A stretch of DNA of 64,000 nt from Candidatus Cloacimonetes bacterium 4572_55 (lineage in GTDB: Bacteria; 4572-55). The stretch spans positions 1-64,000 of the forward strand of contig NBMB01000015.1 in the NCBI GenBank assembly GCA_002084765.1, given 5' to 3'. The position numbers and the translations under genes were made by a program. Shown here one piece after another: positions 26,275 through 35,767 of this stretch. Numbering within the stretch: position 1 is the first letter of the stretch; each line of letters begins with the position of its first letter. The notes beneath the pieces were generated by a model. It was not told the DNA's origin, searched no databases, and worked only from the letters and a program-made list of their open reading frames with translations.

Positions 26275-27653
26275 AGTTGAATGCGTTTTTCTTCCACAAA
26301 TTCTGTAATACGGCTCATCAAAGCCAATATAATTCCAATGAACATCATCAATTTTTGTGAATTGACCATCTGGCTACCGAGAAAACTAAAAAATGTCAGA
26401 TTCAGCGAAAGTATCATAGAAAAGTAATACGGATGGTTTTTTACTTTGATCATTGCCGATCGGGTACGGAAAAAAAAGTGAGCCATGAGAATCCAGAATA
26501 TCATTGTGCCGATAAATCCCACTTCTAATATCTGAGTTACAAACAATAGATGCGTAGAAAAGTATTTTTTTTCTCCGATAAACCCAGAGCCTTTATCTCC
26601 GGCTAAAAGCTGATATTCGTCGTCATCCCACCAAGCACCAACTCCCATCCCGAGGAGTGGAGAACCATAAGCGAATACGCGATGGAAAACGTTTTGCATT
26701 TCGACGGCTCTTGTTGCGTTCGAGAGATTGTTTGTCGATTTGCTAAAATTAACAATTGATGTGAGTCTTCCCTGCATATGGGTGATAAAATTTGGGAAAA
26801 TAAGAGTGAGCATCATCATAACAAAAAAAATGCTCAAGCCAATGCTCAGCAAATATTTAAATCTGGCACGCCAATCGAATTCATATAATAAAATAATTGA
26901 GGAAACCAAAAATGTGGCTATAACAGTTCGACCTCGATTGCCTATAACCACAACAAAATATGTCAGGATGAATATACCCCAAATTATTTTATAATGCCAT
27001 TTTCCTTTTTGTACAAAAAAAGAAATCAGGAAGGGAAAAAAGAATAATGCCAGGATAGCCGCATCTGTCCCTACTATTGCCGTAAAAGCGAATTCTCCCA
27101 AAATAACGGTTTTTCCTGTTAGCATATCAATCAATAACTTTATATTGAATAAGCCGACCAGAGAAATTAAGACCAAGTAGAGGATATTCCAACGGATAAG
27201 ATTATGGCATAAAATATAGGCACCGTAAAAATAGACAATAAGATAGAAAACAGGTTGGAAAGACTGGAGTTGCTTGATAAAAGGATAATCTAAGAAGAAT
27301 CCATAAAAATAGCCGTTCAATAGACCTGCCAGGTAGATGATCAAAATAATTTGAATTCCTCTATGAAAAGAAGTAACTGCAATTTTTCCACTGTAAAGTA
27401 TGATAAAAAGTGTCACAAAGATGAGAAAAAGGGTCAGATAATCAACAATATCAAGTCCGAGTACTTTGTAAGTATAAAGGAAAGTAGGCTCGTAAGAAAA
27501 TCCTCTTTGAACTCCCTGACCAATAACTTTATTGTCGCTATTAAACAAAATTATACCTGATATTAAAATGAGGTATGAAAAACCTATTTTTGATAATAGC
27601 GTCTGCAGAACGTGAGGTATGTCAATTATATTTTTCTGAATTGCGTCATTCAT
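26271..27653 (-). CDS. O-antigen/exopolysaccharide polymerase-like membrane protein
   Basis: A 460-residue integral membrane protein with about 11 hydrophobic segments and a large loop (about 300-370) containing NATRAVEMQNVFHRV and GMGVGAW, the pattern of Wzy/O-antigen ligase family proteins. It would polymerise or ligate the repeat units made by the adjacent transferases. It is much AT-richer than the flanking housekeeping genes. It overlaps the upstream secreted-protein gene by eight bases. Confidence 0.75.
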   Translation of the reverse strand: MNDAIQKNIIDIPHVLQTLLSKIGFSYLILISGIILFNSDNKVIGQGVQRGFSYEPTFLYTYKVLGLDIVDYLTLFLIFVTLFIILYSGKIAVTSFHRGIQIILIIYLAGLLNGYFYGFFLDYPFIKQLQSFQPVFYLIVYFYGAYILCHNLIRWNILYLVLISLVGLFNIKLLIDMLTGKTVILGEFAFTAIVGTDAAILALFFFPFLISFFVQKGKWHYKIIWGIFILTYFVVVIGNRGRTVIATFLVSSIILLYEFDWRARFKYLLSIGLSIFFVMMMLTLIFPNFITHMQGRLTSIVNFSKSTNNLSNATRAVEMQNVFHRVFAYGSPLLGMGVGAWWDDDEYQLLAGDKGSGFIGEKKYFSTHLLFVTQILEVGFIGTMIFWILMAHFFFRTRSAMIKVKNHPYYFSMILSLNLTFFSFLGSQMVNSQKLMMFIGIILALMSRITEFVEEKRIQL

Positions 27654-29484
27654 ATTCGTTCAAGCTGCCTGTTTTCCAAAAAGATCGGTACGATATCTGT
27701 TTCTTTTTCCAATCTTTTTTTTGGAACTCACTTGATGATTTCGGCACTTTTTCAAAGAAATGGGAAGATAAAAGAGTCTCCTTCATTTTGATTTTTCGTT
27801 TATCGCTCCAAACCAAATCCTCTACTAACGATCGAATCGGCAATCGCAAATTGTATTTTGTCAATAAATCATTTAAAAGGGTTTTATCATACGAGTAGGG
27901 CGTGCGTTGGTCCCACAAAAAAAGACCGACCGAATTACTTATATTATACGTTCCGACAAAATATCGGATATATTTTTCATCTTTATAATGTCCATGTCCC
28001 CCTTCGCCGCGAAAGGTAAAATCCGCGTACGCGTCAATCTGAGGAAGATATGCGTCGCCTCCGGGTAATGGTGCTGAATGTAAGATTATTTTTCGTTTGG
28101 GACCGATTAACGATCTAAGGTTTCTAAGAAGAAGATAGGATTGGGGAATATTCAGTGAATACATTCCGTCGATATATATCCCATCTGATTTTTGTTTGGA
28201 TACATACGTTCTATGATTAATCATTTTGTTTGCTTCTTGGAGAAGATCAGATAGATTTTCTCCTTCTGGGTTTCCAGGTGCCCACCCTCCTTTTGTGATA
28301 GGGCAATATTTCTGACAATAATTATTAGATAAACACTCCCCATACCGCTTGATATATGAAGAATTTCCGTAAAATTGGGAAGGAGATATGTAGAAAAGAA
28401 TTTTTTTGCCTCCTTTATGCGCCCAATTTACTGAATTGTCAAAAGATTGCCAGCCATGAATATCCACATCTCTCGGCACATATCCAAAATGCCAATTCTG
28501 CCATAGATTTATTTCACTGACTAATCCAATATAATCGATTTCAAATGGAGATGAAGAGGGAGTTTCTTTATTGATCCAATAATTGACGTCTCCTTGCGTC
28601 ACATAAGGGTGATAGAAAAAATTCTGAACAGGATCCGCTATAGAGCCGCTACAAAGCCGATTTTTGTCGGCAATATCCGCGCCTCCCCACTTTAGCATGA
28701 CAACTTTCTGCGCCAGTTCCCAGTCAAATTCCTTTGGCGGACATACCGACGTCCAGAAAACCCGCTTCCCCGAGATATGATATCGATAGAGTGGATAATT
28801 CTCTTTCGTGCGTTTCTGAACCGGTTGGCTTTCCGTCAGATAGACGCCGAATCCGCCATAATTGTCGAGAAAGAGCGTGCTATGACCCGAGTCGTTGACG
28901 TCGCCGTGCCGACCCGTATAGCCCGGATAGAAACGCAGTCGATAATCTATAGAGATCGATTTTCTACCCTGATTTTCGATCATCAGAATAGAATCTCCAG
29001 TGATCTTGAATTTGAGCTTCTTGTTGCCGCTGGTAAACTGCACGCACCCGTCGGTCTCTACATAATCAAAAAAACGAGAGCAAAATCCGTCTGGAAGCTC
29101 CATGATAAACAAGAGTTTGGGGTCTTTTGTCTCCCGCGCCAGACGTTGATAGACAAAAATTTGGTCTTTAAGCAGTTCAAACATCGCGCCTGTTGTCTGA
29201 ACCACAACCATTTTTCCGGAAGAATGGGAACCGTCAAGATTGATTTGCATGAGATTTTTCCCGACGCGCTGCGCGGTGTTCAGCAGGCCGCTGTCCGGGT
29301 GGCCCCCACTGATGAGCCGCCTGGCGATTTGTTGGGGTTTATTTATTGGATTTTCGTAACCATATACTGACAGATCTTTATACATGGGCACGTCGTATTT
29401 GCTGAGGCGTTGGCATAGGGCTGAGCCGCTCATAACGGCTATCAAGATCAATCCAAAATAAATGCTGATTTTATATCGAAACAT
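27646..29484 (-). CDS. Secreted TIM-barrel-like putative glycosidase
   Basis: A 612-residue exported protein with a signal peptide (about 1-24, ending SALCQR). The N-terminal half is beta-rich (FTSGNKKLKFKITGDS), like the supersandwich domain of some glycoside hydrolases. The C-terminal half looks like a (beta/alpha)8 barrel, with KKILFYISPSQFYG, SDGIYIDGMYS and KRKIILHSAPLPGG; the Asp residues in GIYIDG are candidate catalytic residues. I do not recognise the exact family (DUF6259-like is possible). Inside a glycan export locus it could trim, depolymerise or release the polymer. Confidence 0.55.
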   Translation of the reverse strand: MFRYKISIYFGLILIAVMSGSALCQRLSKYDVPMYKDLSVYGYENPINKPQQIARRLISGGHPDSGLLNTAQRVGKNLMQINLDGSHSSGKMVVVQTTGAMFELLKDQIFVYQRLARETKDPKLLFIMELPDGFCSRFFDYVETDGCVQFTSGNKKLKFKITGDSILMIENQGRKSISIDYRLRFYPGYTGRHGDVNDSGHSTLFLDNYGGFGVYLTESQPVQKRTKENYPLYRYHISGKRVFWTSVCPPKEFDWELAQKVVMLKWGGADIADKNRLCSGSIADPVQNFFYHPYVTQGDVNYWINKETPSSSPFEIDYIGLVSEINLWQNWHFGYVPRDVDIHGWQSFDNSVNWAHKGGKKILFYISPSQFYGNSSYIKRYGECLSNNYCQKYCPITKGGWAPGNPEGENLSDLLQEANKMINHRTYVSKQKSDGIYIDGMYSLNIPQSYLLLRNLRSLIGPKRKIILHSAPLPGGDAYLPQIDAYADFTFRGEGGHGHYKDEKYIRYFVGTYNISNSVGLFLWDQRTPYSYDKTLLNDLLTKYNLRLPIRSLVEDLVWSDKRKIKMKETLLSSHFFEKVPKSSSEFQKKDWKKKQISYRSFWKTGSLNEYE

Positions 29485-29530
29485 GAGGGGGATTCTCCAT
29501 GGAAGAGAGTGCGAATTTTAGATACTTAAT

Positions 29531-30454
29531 TCAAGATAATTCCCGCCTGCCGCGGCGACCGAGCCAAAAGTCTACGTACGCCGCGATTGTCAATCTGAAA
29601 CGCACAGCCGCGAGGCGTCGATTTTTTATTAATTTTCCCAAAACAATAGCAGAGAGTTTTTTTATGAGGAAAAAAACAGAATAGGGATAAAAAAAGATCT
29701 TTTGTAACGGAGTCAAATGTTTAGATGCAAATATCAATAGGCTTCTCATGGGATAATATGTCGTTACTTGATTAAAATGCCCTTGTCTCGCTCCGACTTT
29801 ATGGTATGAGACAGAATTTTTGACAGCCAAATTTTTGTAACCCGCTTTTTTTATCCGAAAACATATATCCGGGTCGTCCCAGTACATAAAAAGCTCTTCG
29901 TCGAGAGGCCCGGTTTTTTCAAATATAGCGGTCCGATACATAACCGATGTGCCTGGCAGGTAGTCTACTTCCAACACCGAATCGACGGTGCGGTCGAGTG
30001 CTTCTTCGCCGAAATGGTTACAGGTACAGGTGGGAAGAGCGACGGATCCGCCAAATGCCCATATCTCTTTTGGGGTGTCCATATAATAAATCAATGAGCC
30101 AAATGCCCCTGCCTCGGGATGCTTTTCAGCCGCTGTCATAAGCGCGTTGAGACATTCGTCCTCAAGTTTCATGTCTTCATTTAGCAAAAAAAGATAGTCG
30201 CAGCCCATTTTTTTGACCTCTCGTATGCCCACGTTGACCGCGCCGGGATAGCCCAGATTATCGCTGTTCAATATCACGCGCGCGTCATTGCTGTATGCCG
30301 CTTGCGCTTTTTTTCCGGAACCGTCTGTCGAGGCATTATCGACAATGATAATTTTATAATTGGAATATGTTTGCTTTGATATAGACCGCATACAGATTTC
30401 CAGATCGTCAAACGCGTTATACAGAACGACTACGATACCAACTAACCGAGACAT
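29531..30454 (-). CDS. Glycosyltransferase family 2, rhamnosyltransferase-like
   Basis: A 307-residue GT-A protein: VVVLYNAFDDLEICMRSI, IIVDNASTDGSG, the NED metal-binding motif in LFLLNEDMKL, VDYLPGTSVMYRTAIF, and the acceptor-side DEELFMYWDDPDICFR. These are hallmarks of WbbL-like rhamnosyl- and related transferases. It follows the flippase gene by 13 bases with GGAGGGAG before its ATG. Confidence 0.88.
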   Translation of the reverse strand: MSRLVGIVVVLYNAFDDLEICMRSISKQTYSNYKIIIVDNASTDGSGKKAQAAYSNDARVILNSDNLGYPGAVNVGIREVKKMGCDYLFLLNEDMKLEDECLNALMTAAEKHPEAGAFGSLIYYMDTPKEIWAFGGSVALPTCTCNHFGEEALDRTVDSVLEVDYLPGTSVMYRTAIFEKTGPLDEELFMYWDDPDICFRIKKAGYKNLAVKNSVSYHKVGARQGHFNQVTTYYPMRSLLIFASKHLTPLQKIFFYPYSVFFLIKKLSAIVLGKLIKNRRLAAVRFRLTIAAYVDFWLGRRGRRELS

Positions 30455-30467
30455 TTGGCTCTCCCTC

Positions 30468-31718
30468 CTACAACGATTGGGTTCGGATTTTTTTAAATAG
30501 GTCCATCACTTCTCGATAATTTTGCGTGTCAAATCCTCTGATTCCGAAAAGAATGAGAGGGTATAAAACGACGCCCAAAAGAATGGTTGGAATGAAATGA
30601 ATTTGGATCAAAAGAAGAATGGCTCCCATAAGTAAAGCCGCGGCAATGGGTTTGACAAAATAGAGCACTATCCTGGCGTCAATTTTTACTGTCGAATAGC
30701 GATGCAACATCAGGAATACCCCCACTTCGCAGGCAATTGTCGCTATTGCCGCGCCTGCCATTCCATAAATCGGGATCAATATAAAATTCAGTGTCAAGTT
30801 GACTCCCGCCCCGACAAAAACGCTATAGAGATATTGATTCTGTCTCCCGCTCGATAATACGAATAGGGCAAATGGGATATTCATTGAGATAATCAAAAAC
30901 GTGAGCATGAGCAATTTAAATGGTAAAATACTACCTTGATACGACGCGTCGAATAAGAAAAGGATCAGAGAATCCGCGACAACGAGACTTCCGATATACA
31001 GGGGCGCGGCTATCAACAGATTGATTCGGAACGTCAGGCACATCAACCGATTGAGTTGAAATGCGTTTTCTGAGATTACAATGGAGATGAATCGAACTAT
31101 GGGCACGTATAGCAAATCCGAAGAGGAATGCACAAATAAAAATATAAGAACCAAATAAATAATTTTTTCAAATATCTGCTGTTTAGCGAGACAGGTCATT
31201 TTCTCAACAGCTTGGAATAAAAAATTGAGAGAAAAGGCGGGATAAAAAAGATATAATCCTTGCATGATCAGGAGAAGTTTTAGGTCTAAGGGTTTTGGGA
31301 TAAAAAAAACGACAAGAGAATAGAGTGCTCCAGTGAAAAGAAGCAGGATGAGTCGGAGGGATAAAATTGGATCAACCAAATCCAGTCGTTTGGAGCGGGC
31401 GATCTCTCTGGTTCCGTATAGAGTTAAGCCGCCCTCAACTATCAATACAAAATAGGCGACCATTGCGATGACAAAACTTAGCTGTCCATACGCTGCCGCG
31501 CCAAGAATTCTGGCTAAGTAGACGGCACCAATTAACCCGGAAAATCTTCCGACAAGTTGTGCAAATCCTAACGAGGCAACGTTTTTAAGAATCGATTTGA
31601 TCGGATGAATTGCGCGCTCCTGAGATAGTTGTGATTTCTTTTTTTGCCGTAACCGGTTGATATTAGTTACCGAATTTATTTTTTTTTTCCAAAAACCTCC
31701 CTTGTGATCATCGACCAT
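30468..31718 (-). CDS. Polysaccharide flippase (Wzx/MATE-like), internally shortened
   Basis: A 416-residue multispan membrane protein. The N-terminal half (ASLGFAQLVGRFSGLIGAVYLARILG, cited by its ends ASLGFAQL and YLARILG) and the C-terminal half (NLTLNFILIPIYGMAGAAIATI, ends NLTLNFILIPIYG) match Wzx-type lipid-linked oligosaccharide flippases. From about residue 215 the chain jumps from the segment after DLLYVPIV directly to a segment normally about 100-110 residues further on (QLNRLMCLTFRINLLIAAP). Three or four central helices thus appear missing, in frame. The first about 40 residues are an unusual basic extension overlapping the chain-length gene by 43 bases. Confidence 0.75.
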   Translation of the reverse strand: MVDDHKGGFWKKKINSVTNINRLRQKKKSQLSQERAIHPIKSILKNVASLGFAQLVGRFSGLIGAVYLARILGAAAYGQLSFVIAMVAYFVLIVEGGLTLYGTREIARSKRLDLVDPILSLRLILLLFTGALYSLVVFFIPKPLDLKLLLIMQGLYLFYPAFSLNFLFQAVEKMTCLAKQQIFEKIIYLVLIFLFVHSSSDLLYVPIVRFISIVISENAFQLNRLMCLTFRINLLIAAPLYIGSLVVADSLILFLFDASYQGSILPFKLLMLTFLIISMNIPFALFVLSSGRQNQYLYSVFVGAGVNLTLNFILIPIYGMAGAAIATIACEVGVFLMLHRYSTVKIDARIVLYFVKPIAAALLMGAILLLIQIHFIPTILLGVVLYPLILFGIRGFDTQNYREVMDLFKKIRTQSL

Positions 31719-32884
31719 TTCTCCGCCTCTCCAGTCGTCGATGCGCGCACCATATTGATATATTCCGCGATCAGAATAATAAAAAAGGAGAGGATCAGGC
31801 TCATAAATCCCGCGGAAGCGACCATCAAGGCTCGCTTAGGAGCCGAGCGTTTGATCGGTGGAATTGCCGCATCCAATATCTGAACCGTGGGCGTATCTTT
31901 CATCTCCTGCAACTTTGCCTGCTCATACTGTTGGATCAGAAATTCATATAGCGTGTGCTGCACCTCCATTTCTCGCCGCAATTGGAGATAACGGACGCCC
32001 AGCTCCGGAGCGTCGGAAAAAACCGGGAAAAGCCTTGTATCCATATCTATGTTGCCGCCGTATTTCATCCCTCGGAGCACGGCTCTCAGCTCTTTGATCT
32101 GCGTCTCGACTTTCCGCACCTGGGGGCTGTTCGACTCCATGAATGATTTCATTGTTCCCAGCTGGACCTCGGCAGCCATCAGTTGCGCTTTAATTTGCGC
32201 TGCGGCTTTGATCCCCTCCTCCAATTGCACCGGCAGATCGATCGCCTCATACTTTTCCTGGAACGCTTTCAAGTCCTGCTCAGCTTGGCCGATATCTTCC
32301 AGATTTTGCAGGTATCGCTTTTCGATAAGTTCCCGATGATAACGGGCTTGCGTGGTCTTCAGCTCACTATTAAGTCGGTCCATCTCCGAGATGAAAAAGT
32401 TGGTCATATCCGAGACTAACCGACGGGCTTCCTCCACATCTTTTTCCTCAGGCAAAAATTTGGTTATTACATTGCTCTCAATGAGAACCGTGCCTTCCTC
32501 CTGCAACCGGAAATCGACTCGCTTCTGCAATTTCCTGACTGCTTTTTCCATATTTTCCACTTCGTACCGCGTGGTCAGATCAAATCGATCGACAACGCTC
32601 TCCATGATTGTCCGGCTCTTCAGGATCGCCAAAAAGCTGTCGGTTTCATCCCCGCCCTTGCCCAGCCCAAAGCCTCCAAACGGCAAACTCGACAAAACTG
32701 AGGAGATCAAGCTATTCCCGCTGGACGGGGGCATTAATATGGCGACGCTGGTGTACGTTTTGGAGCAGATCAGGCTGTACCCCGCCATTATCAAACAAAA
32801 AAGGAAAAAGTTGACAATGATCAACTTACGCCATTTTACGGCAATGTAGATGTAATCCAGTATCGAAATTTCTTTATTTTCCAT
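31676..32884 (-). CDS. Polysaccharide chain-length determinant (Wzz/GumC family)
   Basis: A 402-residue protein with two terminal transmembrane segments (about 20-40 and 352-378) enclosing a long periplasmic coiled-coil region. The N-terminal TYTSVAILMPP and the Pro-rich PPIKRSAPKRAL before the second helix are family features. There is no C-terminal tyrosine-kinase (BY-kinase) domain. It controls polymer length or links synthesis to export. It is the first gene of the glycan locus; its last codons are a run of ten A bases (GGA AAA AAA AAA TAA). Confidence 0.88.
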   Translation of the reverse strand: MENKEISILDYIYIAVKWRKLIIVNFFLFCLIMAGYSLICSKTYTSVAILMPPSSGNSLISSVLSSLPFGGFGLGKGGDETDSFLAILKSRTIMESVVDRFDLTTRYEVENMEKAVRKLQKRVDFRLQEEGTVLIESNVITKFLPEEKDVEEARRLVSDMTNFFISEMDRLNSELKTTQARYHRELIEKRYLQNLEDIGQAEQDLKAFQEKYEAIDLPVQLEEGIKAAAQIKAQLMAAEVQLGTMKSFMESNSPQVRKVETQIKELRAVLRGMKYGGNIDMDTRLFPVFSDAPELGVRYLQLRREMEVQHTLYEFLIQQYEQAKLQEMKDTPTVQILDAAIPPIKRSAPKRALMVASAGFMSLILSFFIILIAEYINMVRASTTGEAEKWSMITREVFGKKK

Positions 32885-32933
32885 AATTTTATCGTCTCAA
32901 TTAGATCGGGATAATTTGTTATTCAGGATATAG

Positions 32934-32962
32934 AAAATATATGAGATAAGCCTTTCAGTCAA
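32934..32962 (-). promoter_or_regulatory. Candidate promoter of the glycan locus
   Basis: Minus strand TTGACT (32957-32962), a 17-base spacer and TATTTT (32934-32939), about 50 bases before the Wzz-like start codon. No other convincing promoter is seen before the next genes, so the locus may be one long operon. Confidence 0.6.
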
Positions 32963-33031
32963 TAGGATTTTTTTTCTAATTCGGATTCAGACGTGGGATA
33001 ATCAAAAAATTGACGCGTTTCGATAAAGTCC

Positions 33032-33060
33032 TTGACATAACTTTATTCTAATCTTATTGT
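33032..33060 (+). promoter_or_regulatory. Promoter of the NSS transporter gene
   Basis: TTGACA (33032-33037), a 17-base spacer and TATTGT (33055-33060), 61 bases before the ATG. Confidence 0.65.
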
Positions 33061-33121
33061 AAACAATCTATTAAAGCGCGCCTTTTTCTCGAAGTCTCTA
33101 AAGATAATTAGGAGATGTGCG

Positions 33122-34504
33122 ATGGGTACACGGGGTCGTTGGGGAACAAAATTTGGTTTTGTATTAGCCGCGGCCGGCTCGGCGATCGGGCTGGGGAATT
33201 TGTGGAAGTTTCCGTATATCGCGTATGACAATCAGGGCGGTCCCTTTGTGCTGATCTACCTTGTCTGCATTGCTCTTGTCGGTATCCCGATTATGATTGC
33301 CGAAGTTTTAGTAGGAAGACGGGCGAATCGGAATCCAGTTGGAGCGTTTCATGCATTGTCTCCTGGTCAGCCGTTATGGCGGATCGTCGGATGGCTGGGC
33401 GTTGCCAGCGGATTTGTTATTTTAAGCTATTACAGCGTGGTCGCAGGGTGGACATTGGAATACTCTATCCGATCGATCACAGGCTATTTTGTCGATATGG
33501 AGGCGACTGCTATTACCCAGTCGTTCGTCGAATTCTTAGGCAATCCTATCAGGCAGGTGGGCTGGCATTTCGTCTTTATTACACTCACTGTAATCGTTGT
33601 TGTAGGCGGCGTTTCAAAAGGCATTGAGCGATGGACAAAAATATTGGTGCCGCTCCTTTTTTCTATCCTGATCGTCCTTATGATCTATTCGATGAGGGTA
33701 GGAGAAGGTGGAAAAGCTCTTGCATTCTTGTTTAATCTGGATTTTTCAACTATCACTGCACACAGCGTTTTGGAAGCTCTGGGACACGCCTTTTTTACCC
33801 TCAGTTTGGGAATGGGGGCAATGCTGACTTACGGCAGCTATCTCTCCAAAGACTCCGACATTGGCAAAGCGGTTCTGACGATCAGCATCCTGGACACTCT
33901 CGTGGCGTTGGTCGCGTGTTTGATCATGTATCCGATCATCTTCGCCAATCCCGAACTGGATATCTCAGAAAGCATCGGCATTATTTTCACCACATTGCCT
34001 TATATCTTCCAGAACATGCCGTTTGGCCAGATCGTATCCCCCCTATTTTTCTGCCTGATGGCATTTGCCGCGCTCACCTCCACGATCTCCTTGTTGGAGG
34101 TGGTTGTCTCCTACGCGATAGACGAGCTGAAGTGGGATCGATCAACAGCCACGATTCTGACGGGATCCATTATATTTTTCTTCGGAGTCCCCTCTGCATT
34201 ATCAAACGGCGCGGTTGGGTGGCTAAGCGGCTTGACCCTGTTGTCAAAAGGTGGACAAAAGTTGAATTGGTTTGACTCCTTTGATTATCTCGCCTCAAAT
34301 TGGATGCTTCCCATAGGAGGAATGATGATCGCTTTATTTGCCGGCTGGGCAATGTCTTATAAGGACAAAAAAGAAGAATTCGAGACGGGGAAAGTCGGTT
34401 TTGCATGGCTGAATGTCAACTTGTGGGACGTGTTGATAAAATTTGTTGCGCCGGTAGCTGTCTTTTTAGTATTGTTATATAAACTTGGTATTATTAACGG
34501 ATAA
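33122..34504 (+). CDS. Sodium-dependent transporter, NSS (SLC6) family
   Basis: A 460-residue protein with about 11-12 membrane helices. Helix 1 carries the family signature FVLAAAGSAIGLGNLWKFPY with the Na+/substrate site around GSAIGLGN; helix 6 and 8 regions (LGMGAMLTYGSYLSKD, FFCLMAFAALTSTISLLE) are present. It imports an amino acid or similar solute with Na+. The ATG has AGGAG seven bases upstream. It heads a plus-strand group with the peptidase and yhbY genes. Confidence 0.93.
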   Translation: MGTRGRWGTKFGFVLAAAGSAIGLGNLWKFPYIAYDNQGGPFVLIYLVCIALVGIPIMIAEVLVGRRANRNPVGAFHALSPGQPLWRIVGWLGVASGFVILSYYSVVAGWTLEYSIRSITGYFVDMEATAITQSFVEFLGNPIRQVGWHFVFITLTVIVVVGGVSKGIERWTKILVPLLFSILIVLMIYSMRVGEGGKALAFLFNLDFSTITAHSVLEALGHAFFTLSLGMGAMLTYGSYLSKDSDIGKAVLTISILDTLVALVACLIMYPIIFANPELDISESIGIIFTTLPYIFQNMPFGQIVSPLFFCLMAFAALTSTISLLEVVVSYAIDELKWDRSTATILTGSIIFFFGVPSALSNGAVGWLSGLTLLSKGGQKLNWFDSFDYLASNWMLPIGGMMIALFAGWAMSYKDKKEEFETGKVGFAWLNVNLWDVLIKFVAPVAVFLVLLYKLGIING

Positions 34505-34508
34505 GAAA

Positions 34509-35426
34509 ATGTCATGCGCGCATTTTTTTTTTGTGGGTGTTCCTTTATTTTTCCTGATCTCGTCTGGCTATACCGAAGAATGGAAAACTACGGAATCGCC
34601 ACACTTCAAATTTTACTTTAAGGAGGGGGAACGGCAGATTGTCCCATCGATTCAATTTGCCGCGGAAAAATCGGTAAAAAGAATATCCAATATATTGAAT
34701 TATCGGGTAACAGAAAAAACATCGGTGTTTATCACGGCAAGTCCCGCGGAACTGGACAGCCTTGCCGCGGGTAAAACGCCGGAATGGGGAGTCGGTTTTG
34801 CATTGCCCCAAAAAAATCGGATCATCCTGAAATCTCCCCGCTATATGGAACGCCTCCTGCCGTTGGAACAGATCGTCTGCCACGAATACGCGCATATCGT
34901 GTTGGGAAGAAAAACCGGTCGGAACTCGGTACCGAGGTGGCTGAACGAGGGGCTGGCAATGTATCTCTCCCGTGAGATGATTTCACGAGACGAATTTATA
35001 TTATGCCAAGCTGTGATCTTAAATAGATTAATTCCGTATCATTCATTAGAACGCGGATTCCCTCTGTCGACAAAACAGGCGGATTTGGCGTATCTGCAGA
35101 GCTACTTTGCCGTATCCTATCTGGTGCAGAATATTCATGAGATCGGTATTCAGAACATGCTCGACGATTATGTCCGGCACCCGAATATGGATCGGATCTT
35201 ATTCAAACATGCGAAAATAGGGAAACCCGAATTTTATTTTTATTGTCAAAAACGGTTAAAGCGTGAATATGGGTGGCTCTTTCTTTTGAGCCAAAGCGGC
35301 TTATTATGGGGAGGAATCACGTTGCTTTTTATTGTGGTATTCCTCGTTAAATCCGTTCGGACAAAACATCGTCTTAAACAAATGGAAGCTCTGGAGAATC
35401 AAGATGACCCGGAGTTGCCAAATTAG
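34509..35426 (+). CDS. Membrane-anchored metallopeptidase, MA clan (gluzincin)
   Basis: About 305 residues. A signal-like hydrophobic start precedes a domain with the zinc motif HEYAH (VCHEYAHIVLG) and the third ligand in WLNEGLAMYLS, about 30 residues later, the standard HExxH...E arrangement. A C-terminal transmembrane segment (SGLLWGGITLLFIVVFLV) is followed by a basic-acidic tail. It probably cleaves envelope proteins. The frame begins at a TTG overlapping the transporter gene; I prefer the ATG eight codons later. It is coupled to the transporter and yhbY. Confidence 0.8.
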   Translation: MSCAHFFFVGVPLFFLISSGYTEEWKTTESPHFKFYFKEGERQIVPSIQFAAEKSVKRISNILNYRVTEKTSVFITASPAELDSLAAGKTPEWGVGFALPQKNRIILKSPRYMERLLPLEQIVCHEYAHIVLGRKTGRNSVPRWLNEGLAMYLSREMISRDEFILCQAVILNRLIPYHSLERGFPLSTKQADLAYLQSYFAVSYLVQNIHEIGIQNMLDDYVRHPNMDRILFKHAKIGKPEFYFYCQKRLKREYGWLFLLSQSGLLWGGITLLFIVVFLVKSVRTKHRLKQMEALENQDDPELPN

Positions 35427-35443
35427 TTTGTAAAGGAAAAAAA

Positions 35444-35725
35444 ATGAGCGAAATATTGACCCCAAAGCGCAGAGCCGATCTGCGCTCCCAAGCCCATAAA
35501 CTCAAACCCGCCATCATGTTAGGAAAAGAAGGAGTTAATGAGCAAATCATTCAATCTGTGGAAGAATATTTCCACGTGCACGAGCTGCTGAAGGTAAAGC
35601 TCCAGAAATCCTGTCCCTTATCTCGACAAGAGGTAGCGGATCGATTATCTCAGCAAACCGAAGCCGCTCCAGTTCAGCAGATCGGTCGGGTTATCGTGTT
35701 TTTCCGCCCCACTGACAAAGAATAA
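35444..35725 (+). CDS. yhbY: YhbY/CRM-domain RNA-binding protein
   Basis: A 93-residue single CRM-domain protein: RRADLRSQAHKLKPAIMLGKEGV contains the conserved GxxG-like loop (MLGKEGV), with VKLQKSCPLSRQEVA and a C-terminal IGRVIVFFRP strand. Such proteins associate with the 50S ribosomal precursor. AAAGGAAAA lies upstream of the ATG. It is followed by a strong terminator. Confidence 0.9.
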   Translation: MSEILTPKRRADLRSQAHKLKPAIMLGKEGVNEQIIQSVEEYFHVHELLKVKLQKSCPLSRQEVADRLSQQTEAAPVQQIGRVIVFFRPTDKE

Positions 35726-35767
35726 AATATGACTATGAACCTCAATTCTTAATCTGCGGATCAAAAC

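Noticed and set aside
31676-31718. TTG start for the flippase after GGGAGG in the overlap
   Set aside because: That TTG is not in the flippase frame; the ATG at 31718 with GAGG upstream is in frame.
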